Part shown: piece by piece, positions 27,435 to 36,715 of the stretch
Position numbering within the stretch: position 1 is the stretch's first letter
Layout: each line of letters opens with the position of its first letter
Assembly (NCBI GenBank): GCA_963676635.1
Contig: OY781105.1
Coordinates: forward strand, 2,666,001-2,730,000
From: GCA-002708315 sp963676635
GTDB lineage: Bacteria; Bacteroidota; Bacteroidia; Bacteroidales; F082
Direction of reading: 5' to 3'
DNA: 64,000 nt
Notes under the pieces: generated by a model
Told to the model about the DNA's origin: nothing
The model's database searches: none
The model's input: the letters and a program-made list of their open reading frames with translations, nothing else
Program-made: the position numbers and the translations under genes

Positions 27435-29588
27435 TTAGTCTACAATAATAAAATCCAGTTGACGTTTTTCCATGTCAACATCCTTGACAAGCACATTTAC
27501 TTTGTCACCTAATCTGTATGTATTGCCTGTCTGACGTCCGATAATTCTGTAGTTATCTTCATCAAGATAGTAATAGTCATCTTTAAGCTCATTAAATCTG
27601 ATTAGACCTTCACTTTTAGATATTAAAAGCTCCACAAAGATGCCCCATTTGCTCACACCGGAAATAAGTCCTTCGAATATTTTCCCCTTTTTGTCAAGAA
27701 GGAACTCAGCTTGTTTATATTTTACTGAGTCGCGTTCAGCCTGTACAGCTTTTCTTTCCATGTCTGAGCTGTGTTTACACATATCTTCAAATAATCCTTT
27801 GTTTGCCGATTTGCCTCCATGGAGATATTTTTCCAGCAGGCGGTGCACCATTAAATCCGGATAACGGCGAATAGGTGATGTGAAATGTGTGTAGTAAGGG
27901 AAAGCAAGTCCGTAATGTCCGATATTTTCTGTTGAGTATTCTGCTTTGGCCATTGTTCTTACGGCAATGGTCTCAATCATATTTTCTTCACCTTTGCCTT
28001 TTATCTTATTAAAGAGATTGTTATATGAGTCAGCCAGGGTTTTACGTGAGCTTACGTTAAGTGAGTATCCAAGTTTCTTAAGGAATTGTACGAAAGTACT
28101 TAGTTTCTCAGGATTTGGCTCATCATGGATACGGTAAACGAATGTCTTTGGCTCTTGTTTGCCTTTTGGAGTGCCGATGTGTTCTGCAACTTTTTTGTTT
28201 GCCAGAAGCATAAATTCTTCAATAAGATGATTAGACTCTTTAGGCTCTTTTACATATGTTTCTATGGGCTTTCCTTTTTCATCAAGCTTAAATTTAACTT
28301 CTTCTGATTGGAAATTGATAGCTCCGTTGCTAAACCTTTTCTGACGAAGAATAATAGCAAGGGCGTTCAGTGTCTGAATTTCTTCCGGATAGTCACCTTC
28401 ATTGGTTTCTATTATTTCCTGCGCTTCTTCGTAGGAATACCTTCGGTTGGAATTGATGATTGTTTTTCCAAACCATTGTTTTTTAACTTCTGCTTTACCA
28501 TCAATTTCAAAAACAGCCGAAAAAGTAAGCTTGTCTTCGTTGGGACGTAATGAGCATACATTGTTTGAAAGAACCTCGGGAAGCATAGGTATTACTCTGT
28601 CAACCAGATAAACAGAAGTGGCTCTGTTCAGGGCTTCATTGTCAATGGCGCTTCCAGGTTTTACATAATGGCTTACATCTGCAATATGAACGCCTACCTC
28701 GTAATTGCCGTTATCAAGTTTCTTTAGGGATATAGCATCATCAAAGTCTTTGGCATCATATGGGTCGATTGTCATCGTCCAAGTGCTCCTGAAGTCTTTT
28801 CGGCTTGCAATTTCTTTCTCATGAATAACAGTGTCTATTTTGGCAGCATCAGCTTCCACATTTTTGGGGAAGCAAAGAGGGAAATCGTAGTCGGCGAGAA
28901 TAGATTGCATTTCAACATCATTCTCACCAGGCTGTCCTAGTATTGTTGTTATTTCTCCGAAAGGGTTATTAGCCTGTTGGGGCCATTCAATAATCTTTAC
29001 AAGCACTTTCTCCCCATCTTTTGCTCCATTCAGCTTATCTGCCTGGATAAATATATCGTAGGGCATTTTTTGATTGTCGGCGATAACAAAGCCATAATTA
29101 TGTGTCATTTGCAGAACGCCGACATATGAATTTTTTGTTCTTTCTTTTATTTCTACTATCTGTCCTTCCTGCTTGTGATTTTTGCGTTTGGGAAACATAA
29201 GCACCTTAACCTTATCCTCATGCAGTGCGTGCCCTGTATTATTATGGGCAATAAAGATGTCATCACCACCCTCATCAGAAATAACATATGCTTTTCCTGT
29301 ACTTTGCATATCCACCTTTCCTGTAATATATTTATCGGTGTGTGATAGTTCTTTTAGCTTTTGCGGGTTGAGCATATATTTACCTGATTTGCTCTCAATA
29401 ATATTATCAAGTACCTTAAATTCTTCCAGAATGTTGAATATAAGATCGCGTCCTGCTTTGTCTTTAATGCCAAGCAGATGTGATATTTGTTTATAATTAT
29501 ATGCCTTGAAAGGATTTTCTGTAAAAATGCTTAGGATTAATCCTGATAGTGCGCTAAGCGACTTGCGGGGTTTTTTATTCTTTTTCAT
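27435..29588 (-). CDS. rnr: Ribonuclease R
   Basis: This is a 717-residue processive 3'-to-5' exoribonuclease of the RNB family that degrades structured RNA. An amino-terminal helix-turn-helix-like region is followed by cold-shock domains (about 75-215). The RNB domain has the metal-binding signature MTIDPYDAKDFDDAISL near 265-281, followed by DVSHYVKPGSAID and the late motif HFTSPIRRYPDLMVHRLL. The C-terminal S1 domain (about 630-717) reads GLISGVSKWGIFVEL. All catalytic aspartates are present. It is transcribed from a divergent promoter region shared with the regulator at 29814. Confidence 0.96.
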   Translation of the reverse strand: MKKNKKPRKSLSALSGLILSIFTENPFKAYNYKQISHLLGIKDKAGRDLIFNILEEFKVLDNIIESKSGKYMLNPQKLKELSHTDKYITGKVDMQSTGKAYVISDEGGDDIFIAHNNTGHALHEDKVKVLMFPKRKNHKQEGQIVEIKERTKNSYVGVLQMTHNYGFVIADNQKMPYDIFIQADKLNGAKDGEKVLVKIIEWPQQANNPFGEITTILGQPGENDVEMQSILADYDFPLCFPKNVEADAAKIDTVIHEKEIASRKDFRSTWTMTIDPYDAKDFDDAISLKKLDNGNYEVGVHIADVSHYVKPGSAIDNEALNRATSVYLVDRVIPMLPEVLSNNVCSLRPNEDKLTFSAVFEIDGKAEVKKQWFGKTIINSNRRYSYEEAQEIIETNEGDYPEEIQTLNALAIILRQKRFSNGAINFQSEEVKFKLDEKGKPIETYVKEPKESNHLIEEFMLLANKKVAEHIGTPKGKQEPKTFVYRIHDEPNPEKLSTFVQFLKKLGYSLNVSSRKTLADSYNNLFNKIKGKGEENMIETIAVRTMAKAEYSTENIGHYGLAFPYYTHFTSPIRRYPDLMVHRLLEKYLHGGKSANKGLFEDMCKHSSDMERKAVQAERDSVKYKQAEFLLDKKGKIFEGLISGVSKWGIFVELLISKSEGLIRFNELKDDYYYLDEDNYRIIGRQTGNTYRLGDKVNVLVKDVDMEKRQLDFIIVD

Positions 29589-29624
29589 AAAGCTGTATTT
29601 TTTCCTGTAAAGGGATTAATACTA

Positions 29625-29632
29625 CAAAGGTA
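29625..29632 (-). promoter_or_regulatory. Candidate -7 box of rnr
   Basis: On the minus strand this reads TACCTTTG (CAAAGGTA on the plus strand), matching TAnnTTTG, 36 bp upstream of the rnr start. The same 10-bp word CTACCTTTGT occurs in the opposite orientation at 29769, facing the other gene. Confidence 0.5.
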
Positions 29633-29769
29633 GAGAAATTGATGGAAGAATGAAGTTTAAGCAAGAAAAAGATTCTTTGTTTTATAATGTATTGATGCGA
29701 TTGCTAATACACAAATTTATATAATACCTTCAGTGATCATCGAACTTTTATCCTTAAACTCAAAAATAC

Positions 29770-29777
29770 TACCTTTG
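29770..29777 (+). promoter_or_regulatory. Candidate -7 box of the winged-helix regulator gene
   Basis: TACCTTTG matches TAnnTTTG and lies 36 bp before the ATG at 29814. It mirrors the rnr box, so the region is a divergent promoter pair with matching boxes. Confidence 0.5.
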
Positions 29778-29813
29778 TGGATTAATACTGTAATAGCATT
29801 TTAAAAATATTAT

Positions 29814-30743
29814 ATGCCGTTGAATTTATTTCTGTTGTCTTGTACACTATTGTCTGTTATTAACCTGAAAGTAGGGTTGTGGATAATTGGCATCTTGGTT
29901 TTTGATATTGTTATTTTGTTGATTTACTTTAAGCGGAAGAGAAAAACTGGTAATGCAATTGCTTCTGATATAACAGACTCAAGCCGGATCTCGGATATAA
30001 TTCTAAGTAATAATGAAGTGAGCGAAAATGCTGTGTTTTTATTTGGGGATTTTAAGATAAGTACAAGCGTTCAGAAAGAAATTACTGCTAAGTTTAGCCC
30101 TTTGCTAAAGGAGCTTTTTTTAATGATACTGCTGTATTCTGTAAAAAACGAAAAAGGATTGTCTTCATCAAAGGCATTGGATTATTTCTGGAATGGCATG
30201 CCTTCAAAGAATGCTAAAAATAATATGGCAGTGAATCTGGGAAAGTTAAGGTCATTATTTGTAGAAGATTGGGGTAACTGTATTGTTAATAAAGAAGGTT
30301 ATGTAAGGTTTGAGTTGCCCGATAATGATTTTTACTGTGATTATATTCAATTAAACCTGGGGATTAGCAGAATACAGGAATTCAACAAACAGGAAATATC
30401 AGATCTGTTGGTTGTGTTTAAAAGGGGTAAATTTTTAGAGGCTGTAAATTATGAATGGGCTGACCAGTTTAAAGCAGACCTTGCTGATAAGGTGATTGAA
30501 TCACTTGTTGGGATTACAAAAAAGCTGGATACCAGTGAAGATTCTTCTTTATTAATAAGGGTTGCTAACAGCATTGAGCTTTTCGACAGTGTAAATGAGG
30601 ATGCTTTATTTACAAAATGTAAAGCCTATGTTGCTCTTAAAAAACATAATCTTGCAAAAGAGACTTATAATAGATATGTTAATGAATATAGGTTACTTTA
30701 TGATGTTGAATATGAAAGAACTTTTAAATCTATAATTGATTAA
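29814..30743 (+). CDS. Membrane-tethered winged-helix regulator of SARP/BTAD-like type
   Basis: The protein has 309 residues. Two hydrophobic segments at the amino end (about 3-18 and 20-40) are followed by a basic stop-transfer stretch (YFKRKRKTGN). The segment at about 75-160 resembles the winged-helix domain seen at the C-terminus of large Bacteroidota Kelch/two-component-like regulators: FLFGDFKIS, FSPLLKELFLMILLYS, NNMAVNLGKLRSLF. The remainder is helical, like a bacterial transcriptional activator (BTAD/TPR) domain. The sensing half found in the long relatives is missing here. The stop is two bases before the DcuC start, so the two genes are almost certainly co-transcribed and the regulator may control the carrier. 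Confidence 0.65.
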   Translation: MPLNLFLLSCTLLSVINLKVGLWIIGILVFDIVILLIYFKRKRKTGNAIASDITDSSRISDIILSNNEVSENAVFLFGDFKISTSVQKEITAKFSPLLKELFLMILLYSVKNEKGLSSSKALDYFWNGMPSKNAKNNMAVNLGKLRSLFVEDWGNCIVNKEGYVRFELPDNDFYCDYIQLNLGISRIQEFNKQEISDLLVVFKRGKFLEAVNYEWADQFKADLADKVIESLVGITKKLDTSEDSSLLIRVANSIELFDSVNEDALFTKCKAYVALKKHNLAKETYNRYVNEYRLLYDVEYERTFKSIID

Positions 30744-30745
30744 TT

Positions 30746-32104
30746 ATGCAATGGGTTGCTTTTATTATCGCTATTCATTTTATTTTTTTCACAGCAAGAT
30801 TTCTGTTTTTAAAGTACAATGCACAAATAACTCTCCTGTTTAGTGGTACTTTAATGTTGATATTTGCTTATTTTGTTAGTACCTCTTTCGATGAAATTGA
30901 TAGAATTTCTCAACCTATAATAACTCATATGTTTGCAAGTATAAAGGATGCATTACTTCATTCTTTTCAACGCATAGGGTTAGTGATTATGATAATCGGG
31001 GGTTTTGTTGCATATATGAAAAAGATAGGGGCAAGTAATGCTCTTGTGTATCTTTTAATGCAACCTCTGGCAATTTTTAAAAGAAATCCGCACTTTGCTG
31101 CTATTCTGGTAATCCCTATTGGTCAATTATTGTTTATTTGTATTCCGTCTGCTACGGGATTAGGTCTGTTATTGGTAGCTACCATATTTCCTGTGCTGAT
31201 TAGCATTGGTGTGAGCCGTTTATCAGCGGTATCTGTTATTGTAGCTTGTACGGTTTTTGATCTTGGGCCTGCATCTACCAATGCTGGTATTGCATCAGAT
31301 TTATTAGGCAAACCCACTTTTGTGTATTTTATGAATGATCAGTTACCTTTTACTATTCCACTGACGATTATAATGATGATCTTGTTTTATTTTAACAATA
31401 GATATTTTGACAGAAAGGAGGGGTTTTCATCTAAAAGATATCAATCGGAAGCCAGAGAGATTAGTCTGGATGTTCCATTGATATACGCTATTTTGCCGGT
31501 ATTGCCTTTTATTCTCCTGCTGTCTCTGTCTTCTATTTTTAGTATAGTCCCTGATAGATTTCATATTGACACATCAATAGCAATGTTAATGACACTTTTT
31601 GTGGCTATTATTTTTGAGATTGTAAGAAAAAGGAATATAAAAACAGTTTTTAATGAAACAAAAAGCTTTTGGACAGGCATGGGAAGGATGTTCAGTACTG
31701 TTATTACTTTGCTGGTGGCGGCGGCTGTATTTACCAAAGGGCTGGGAAGTCTGGGTTTTATGGATACTCTAATTGAAATAATTACTCTTTCATCGGTTAG
31801 TTCAAATGGAGTTATCTTCTTGTTAGCATCAGTAATTTTTATAATATCTATAATAACGGGTAGCGGTAGTGCTTCCTTTTATTCATTTGCCCAGTATTTG
31901 AAGTCATTACCTGTAATTCATAAAGTGTCATTTATCCTGCCTTTTCAAATGTCATCAGGTATGGGGCGGGCTGTATCACCAATATCGGGGGTTGTTGTGG
32001 CGGCATCGGAATTATCAGGGGTTTCTCCCTTTGAGCTTTCAAAGCGTAATGCTATACCTTTAAGTGCATTATTTATTATTATGGTCTTATTGTCGTACTT
32101 ATAG
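30746..32104 (+). CDS. dcuC: DcuC family C4-dicarboxylate transporter
   Basis: This is a 452-residue inner-membrane carrier with about 11-12 helices. It aligns by eye with E. coli DcuC along its length, for example GGFVAYMKKIGASNALVYLL and SATGLGLLLVATIFPVLISI followed by GVSR. DcuC-type proteins export succinate and exchange C4-dicarboxylates during fumarate respiration or fermentation. It follows the winged-helix regulator by two bases. The exact substrate is not set by sequence alone, since related YfcC-like carriers exist. Confidence 0.82.
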   Translation: MQWVAFIIAIHFIFFTARFLFLKYNAQITLLFSGTLMLIFAYFVSTSFDEIDRISQPIITHMFASIKDALLHSFQRIGLVIMIIGGFVAYMKKIGASNALVYLLMQPLAIFKRNPHFAAILVIPIGQLLFICIPSATGLGLLLVATIFPVLISIGVSRLSAVSVIVACTVFDLGPASTNAGIASDLLGKPTFVYFMNDQLPFTIPLTIIMMILFYFNNRYFDRKEGFSSKRYQSEAREISLDVPLIYAILPVLPFILLLSLSSIFSIVPDRFHIDTSIAMLMTLFVAIIFEIVRKRNIKTVFNETKSFWTGMGRMFSTVITLLVAAAVFTKGLGSLGFMDTLIEIITLSSVSSNGVIFLLASVIFIISIITGSGSASFYSFAQYLKSLPVIHKVSFILPFQMSSGMGRAVSPISGVVVAASELSGVSPFELSKRNAIPLSALFIIMVLLSYL

Positions 32105-32136
32105 TGTTTCTTTCATCATATATTAATAAACAAAAA

Positions 32137-32162
32137 CAGCTAAAATGAAAACATTTCAGCTG
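32137..32162 (-). terminator. Terminator of the lamin-tail/SGNH protein gene
   Basis: CAGCTAAAATG and CATTTCAGCTG can pair with one mismatch over a four-base loop. On the minus strand the hairpin is followed by TTTTTGTTT. It lies about 45 bp after the stop of the minus-strand gene, and on the plus strand it may also serve the DcuC gene. Confidence 0.6.
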
Positions 32163-32204
32163 CTTTGCATTCGCCCATGATGCGAAAATTGTTAATGTGA
32201 ATTG

Positions 32205-34139
32205 TTATATCTCAGTTTTTAGCAATTTAGTTTTATAAATGAATTCTGTTGATTTAATTTCAATCATGTAAAACCCGCTTTTTAACTTGTTCATATCCAG
32301 TTTGTGGTTTTTTTCAAGGATTTTTCCTTCTGTTACTAATTGTCCTAACTGATTGTATACACTTATCTCTGCTGGCAGGCCAACATCGGTAAGCTCTATA
32401 TTGATATCAGATTTACAAGGGTTAGGATATATCTTAATATGATTGTCAATAGTATTATCTATACCTGAAGGGTAGTTTACATTGAATTCTTTTCTTGTTA
32501 TATTAATATTTGAATCGGCATCAAATACTCTTATCATAATATAGTTAGTGCCTGTTCGTGCAGAAGATACTTCAATGTTATAGGGCTCTTCTTCAACAAC
32601 CTCTACCAGTTTGTAGTTTAAATAAAACTCCACTTTATCAATTTCTGAATCACCTGCGATTACTTCTACTTCTATATTAAACGGCTCGTTTTTGTACAGA
32701 GTATCTGTTATTGTTGGTTTAAGTAAAGAGACCTGCATCGAACCATTACACCCGGGTTTATATGAATTCCAATAATCAAGAGAATCAAATACCACTGCAC
32801 TTGCTGCTTCACGGATAATCTGTGCTACGCTGTCGGTGAGGGTATAATTAAAAGAAGTGTTAAGAGGATTATCCTGAAAAAATACTGTGTAAAAGCTGGT
32901 TGCAGAGATAAACGATCCTATGGGTGATGGGTGGCTTTCATCCTCAATATATAAGCCGAGCTCAGGATGGTTTTCGCGGACATAACGCCATACAGCGCCT
33001 ACAGGAGAAATAAGTGCGTCATTCACGTCTTCCATCATCATATATCTTTCACGTAACAGGTTGTTCATTCCTTCGAAAGTACATACTTCAGGAATTTCTG
33101 CACAGTTCTGTGTGTCGCCGTTTTCGCGACCCCAGGTCATGTAAAATACTGTTTGGCCACAAGGGCTGTTTAATCTTCTTAAGCTGTCAAGCAGGTGTGC
33201 GTATTTGAATGTTTGTTCTTCGACTACTTCAATGGGTTTGGTAGGTCTCTGACTTTGATCTTGTAAAACAACAAAATTGTATGATGCAGACCTGATTTTA
33301 CTCAAAGTAGTAGCATTTACATAATGTTCCTCCAGAGTATATCCACCAGGAGTGCTTTGATCGTGAATTAGTACTTTGCCATTTGTATTAGCTATACTGT
33401 TAACCAGAGTTGGCAGATCATTATAGTATGTGTAGCTGTTGCCAATAAACAGAACAGATAATGTATCAGTGAGTGTGGGAGGGTTTTCGTCACCTATAAA
33501 GCTATGACGCCCAATATCGCTTACATCATTTACATTGCGCACAATCCACTGACTGTTGTCGGTATCTGTCCCTGCACTTGTTTCCCAGTCGGTAGTTGGG
33601 GATAATACTGTTTCTTTTCTAATAAGGGTGTGATTTTGTGTTGCATTTGATGTGCCTGCAACAGTCCACGCTGCGCCAGGGTCTGTTGTTTCGCTGCCAA
33701 TTAAGTCAATTACCTCAAATGTGCCATCTGTACCTTTCTTTGCAAGTCCAATAGCATCATCACCACTGATGTTCAGAAAACTCCATGTTTGATCGGAATA
33801 TGCAATAATGTTTATTGGCTTGTCAGGATCGTTGGGGCGTGTAATAACATAACACTGATTGTTTGCCAGCTTTCCCTGAAGAGTTAATGGCTCTTCAATA
33901 ACTCCTTCATTATTGAGCCACCCTGTAGCATTCATTGATCTCCACAACTGGTAATTACTCATATCAACAGTGTCACCAGTGCCATTGTATATCTCTATAT
34001 AGTGATTGTAATAGGTAGGCGATACGATCGTTTGATCGTATTCGCAGTATTCGGAGATAAAAAGATCATCAGCTTGCTGTGATACGCCTATTGATGCATA
34101 ACCAATAAAAAGCAGAAAAAAGTAAATTTTATTTTTCAT
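32205..34139 (-). CDS. Secreted lamin-tail plus SGNH-hydrolase-like protein with T9SS sorting domain
   Basis: About 644 residues are predicted from the ATG at 34139, which starts the signal peptide MKNKIYFFLLFIGYASIGVS. The longer frame to 34184 runs back past the candidate promoter at 34169. A lamin-tail-like domain (about 20-160) begins DDLFISEYCEY and contains NHYIEIYNGTGDTVDMSNYQ. An SGNH-hydrolase-like domain follows (about 225-450), with block I LFIGNSYTYYNDL and a block V-like DESHPSP. Next is a bacterial Ig-like domain. The end (IKIYPNPCKSDINIELT, SVYNQLGQLVTEG) is a T9SS type A sorting domain. Surface esterase or deacetylase activity on polysaccharide is plausible but not shown. Confidence 0.8.
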   Translation of the reverse strand: MKNKIYFFLLFIGYASIGVSQQADDLFISEYCEYDQTIVSPTYYNHYIEIYNGTGDTVDMSNYQLWRSMNATGWLNNEGVIEEPLTLQGKLANNQCYVITRPNDPDKPINIIAYSDQTWSFLNISGDDAIGLAKKGTDGTFEVIDLIGSETTDPGAAWTVAGTSNATQNHTLIRKETVLSPTTDWETSAGTDTDNSQWIVRNVNDVSDIGRHSFIGDENPPTLTDTLSVLFIGNSYTYYNDLPTLVNSIANTNGKVLIHDQSTPGGYTLEEHYVNATTLSKIRSASYNFVVLQDQSQRPTKPIEVVEEQTFKYAHLLDSLRRLNSPCGQTVFYMTWGRENGDTQNCAEIPEVCTFEGMNNLLRERYMMMEDVNDALISPVGAVWRYVRENHPELGLYIEDESHPSPIGSFISATSFYTVFFQDNPLNTSFNYTLTDSVAQIIREAASAVVFDSLDYWNSYKPGCNGSMQVSLLKPTITDTLYKNEPFNIEVEVIAGDSEIDKVEFYLNYKLVEVVEEEPYNIEVSSARTGTNYIMIRVFDADSNINITRKEFNVNYPSGIDNTIDNHIKIYPNPCKSDINIELTDVGLPAEISVYNQLGQLVTEGKILEKNHKLDMNKLKSGFYMIEIKSTEFIYKTKLLKTEI

Positions 34140-34168
34140 AACATTTAAATTTTTTATAAATATTAGCG

Positions 34169-34176
34169 CAAAAGTA
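34169..34176 (-). promoter_or_regulatory. Candidate -7 box of the lamin-tail/SGNH gene
   Basis: The minus strand reads TACTTTTG, 29 bp upstream of the ATG at 34139. It supports the inner start codon. Confidence 0.5.
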
Positions 34177-34252
34177 AGTGCCACATATAAATAAAGTCAT
34201 TAACAAAGTCATTAACGCCTTTATTAACATAGTAAATATCTTATTTTAGTAT

Positions 34253-34260
34253 TACTTTTG
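34253..34260 (+). promoter_or_regulatory. Candidate -7 box of the endonuclease/phosphatase-fold gene
   Basis: TACTTTTG matches TAnnTTTG and lies 18 bp before the ATG at 34279, on the other side of a divergent intergenic region. Confidence 0.5.
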
Positions 34261-34278
34261 TCCTATTTATATATTATT

Positions 34279-35553
34279 ATGAAAACAGTACTAACAGTAT
34301 TTATCTTTACTTTTTCGTTATCATTACTTTCGCAGGATACGCTTACTGTAATGCAGTATAATCTTCTTAATTATGGTAATTTCACTTCATACTGTACGGA
34401 GTCTAATAATAATCTGGATAACAAAGATGCTTACATAAAAACCATTGTTGATTATGTGCAGCCTGATATAATTTGTGTTAATGAGATGTCGCAATATGGG
34501 GTTTATCACGAAAGGTTTCTGGATAATGTGCTGAATTCTTCGGGTGAAGATAATTATAGTATGGCTGATTTTATCAAAATCGCTGATTCATATCTTGTAA
34601 ATATGATGTACTTCAATAACAAAAAGCTGGCATTTCACTCACATACTATTGCTCAGAGTTTTATCAGGGATATTGATGTTTACAGACTTTATTATAAATC
34701 TGATGACCTGACTAGTGGCGACACGGCATTTGTTACAATGGTTGTGGCTCATCTTAAAGCAGGATATGATTATGCATCAACCAGACTTGTAATGGTTGAG
34801 AATGCTATGGAATATATTAGTAATCATCCTGAATTGTCAAATGCTATGTTTATGGGTGATTTTAATGTGTACACCAGTAACGAGGCTTCTTACCTGCAGC
34901 TGACAAATTATTCAGATCCTGATATCGCTTTTAATGATCCGATTAATCAACCTGGTTCCTGGAATAATAATTATGAATACAGGTATGTTCATACTCAGTC
35001 TACTCATACTACCAGTAATGGCTGTGCCTCTACAGGTGGTATGGACGACAGGTTTGACTTTATCCTTATATCTAATGATATTGCTGATGAGTTAAATAAT
35101 GTTGAATATGTGGATGGCTCTTATACAGCAGTGGGACAGGATGGCCTGCATTTTAATAGTTCCCTTATAGCAGCTCCTGAGAACACAAGCGTTCCGGCTG
35201 ATGTTCTTGCTGCTCTTTATGGTAACTCTGATCATCTCCCCGTTACTCTTAAGCTTTCAGTGGATAAAACTTTTGATCTTGAACAGCATTACTACTCTGT
35301 TGTTGAGTATATCAGGATAAATAATCCTGTTGAGGAGTTCCTCTCAGCAAAAATTTATACTTCAGAACCAGGACAACTTTCGGCTATTATTTTATCTCTT
35401 AACGGTCAGGTTCTTAGTCAAAATATTATTGAAACATTAAAGGGGTATAATGAGTTTCAAATTAATACGGGAAACTTTAAATCGGGAATGTATTTTCTGG
35501 TTCTTACTGATGGTAATGGTGGATGCGTGACTAAAAAGTTTATTGTACGTTAA
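34279..35553 (+). CDS. Secreted endonuclease/exonuclease/phosphatase-fold protein with T9SS-like tail
   Basis: About 424 residues are predicted from the ATG at 34279 (signal peptide MKTVLTVFIFTFSLSLLS). The EEP fold is shown by VMQYNLLNYGN at the start, the metal-binding glutamate in CVNEMSQ, MGDFNVY and the closing GNSDHLPVTL with the catalytic Asp-His pair. Members cleave phosphodiesters in DNA, RNA or lipids, so an extracellular nuclease is the likeliest role. The last 80 residues (IRINNPVEEFLSAKIYT, LNGQVLSQN, GMYFLVLT, KKFIVR) fit a T9SS type A sorting domain, giving surface export. It is read divergently from the previous gene. Confidence 0.82.
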   Translation: MKTVLTVFIFTFSLSLLSQDTLTVMQYNLLNYGNFTSYCTESNNNLDNKDAYIKTIVDYVQPDIICVNEMSQYGVYHERFLDNVLNSSGEDNYSMADFIKIADSYLVNMMYFNNKKLAFHSHTIAQSFIRDIDVYRLYYKSDDLTSGDTAFVTMVVAHLKAGYDYASTRLVMVENAMEYISNHPELSNAMFMGDFNVYTSNEASYLQLTNYSDPDIAFNDPINQPGSWNNNYEYRYVHTQSTHTTSNGCASTGGMDDRFDFILISNDIADELNNVEYVDGSYTAVGQDGLHFNSSLIAAPENTSVPADVLAALYGNSDHLPVTLKLSVDKTFDLEQHYYSVVEYIRINNPVEEFLSAKIYTSEPGQLSAIILSLNGQVLSQNIIETLKGYNEFQINTGNFKSGMYFLVLTDGNGGCVTKKFIVR

Positions 35554-35657
35554 TGTTAACGATCCTGCTGTTACTGTAGGGTTTTGAAACTTCTCTTTTC
35601 TTAATGCTCCTTATCACTTGTACTTTTACTTATTTCCTCTTCTTGAGTTAGAGTTTT

Positions 35658-35689
35658 CATACGTATGATAATTGACTTTCATACGTATG
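35658..35689. repeat. Array D: two CATACGTATG palindromes 22 bp apart
   Basis: CATACGTATG occurs at 35658-35667 and 35680-35689, so the axes are 22 bp apart. Both are preceded by TTT. This is the smallest of the four arrays, and its units match the first two units of array C. Confidence 0.75.
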
Positions 35690-35827
35690 AAAACATCAGT
35701 ATCTCAGCTTTAATTAACTAATTTGTGAAGAGAAATTAAGTGACAGAACAGGTAGTATAATGCTTACGCACATATATCTTTTCATATAAAATAAATACAG
35801 GGTTAAAGCTTACCTGTCATCATTTAT

Positions 35828-35835
35828 TACTTTTG
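35828..35835 (+). promoter_or_regulatory. Candidate -7 box of the PHP histidinol-phosphatase gene
   Basis: TACTTTTG matches TAnnTTTG only 16 bp before the ATG at 35852, so the leader would be about a dozen bases. Confidence 0.45.
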
Positions 35836-35851
35836 CAGAAAACGATAATCG

Positions 35852-36697
35852 ATGATAAATTTCAATTTCCATCAACACAGTATTTATTCTGATGGCGCTG
35901 AAGTGCCGGAGCAGTATGTTCAATCAGCTATTGATCTGGGTTTCTCTGCCATTGGATTTACAGAACATTCACCATTGCCTTTCGACAATCCGTTTTCTTT
36001 AAAAAGTGACAATATTGAAAAATATGTGAACACAATTGATAGTCTTAGGAATGCTTACGGAGATGTTATTAATATTTACCGTGCACTGGAAATGGATTTT
36101 ATTCCTGGTATGTCTGAAGATTTTAATCATTGGATAGAAACATGTAAAACAGACTACCTGATTGGTTCTGTTCATCTTGTATTACCTCCGGAAACAGGCG
36201 AGCTTTGGTTTACTGATGGTCCTGATTATAAGATATATGATGATGGATTACATAAATTTTTCGATGGTGATATCCGGAAAGCTGTTAAAACTTATTTTAA
36301 TCAGATTAATACAATGATCGAGACACAGGATTTTGAAATTCTGGGACATATGGATAAGATCTCTATGCACAATCAGGATCGTTTTTTCACACAGGATGAA
36401 AAGTGGTATCAGTTGCTTATTGATGAAACACTTGATCAGGTAAAACAAAAAGATCTTATTGTTGAAGTAAACACCCGTGGAAAATATAAGAAGCGTTCTG
36501 ACTACCTGTTCCCTGACGGACTGGCTCTTAAGAAAGTTAGTGATATGAAAATCCCCGTTATTATTTCATCAGATGCTCATAAACCAGATGAATTAAACAA
36601 AGGATTTGATGATGCTGTACAACAGCTAATAGCCTATGGTATTAGCGAGGTTTGGAGATTTGATAACGGACAATGGATCAGCGAACCGTTGAGATAA
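35852..36697 (+). CDS. PHP-family histidinol-phosphatase-like phosphoesterase
   Basis: The protein has 281 residues of the PHP superfamily, HisJ/HisK branch, which removes phosphate from histidinol phosphate in histidine synthesis. Metal-binding histidines are visible in FNFHQHSIYSDG and in GFTEHSPLPFDNP. Later motifs are LIGSVHLV, ILGHMDKISMHN and VIISSDAHKPDEL with a final metal-binding Asp-His. The length fits the family. No other his genes are nearby, so a role as a general PHP phosphoesterase cannot be excluded. Confidence 0.85.
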   Translation: MINFNFHQHSIYSDGAEVPEQYVQSAIDLGFSAIGFTEHSPLPFDNPFSLKSDNIEKYVNTIDSLRNAYGDVINIYRALEMDFIPGMSEDFNHWIETCKTDYLIGSVHLVLPPETGELWFTDGPDYKIYDDGLHKFFDGDIRKAVKTYFNQINTMIETQDFEILGHMDKISMHNQDRFFTQDEKWYQLLIDETLDQVKQKDLIVEVNTRGKYKKRSDYLFPDGLALKKVSDMKIPVIISSDAHKPDELNKGFDDAVQQLIAYGISEVWRFDNGQWISEPLR

Positions 36698-36715
36698 TCG
36701 ACTAATTTTTAATTT

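Larger units (their letters stand above)
35554..35851. other. Intergenic region with a two-unit palindrome array and a promoter box
   Basis: Besides array D and the TACTTTTG box described separately, I see nothing else recognisable in this 298-bp gap. Confidence 0.5.
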
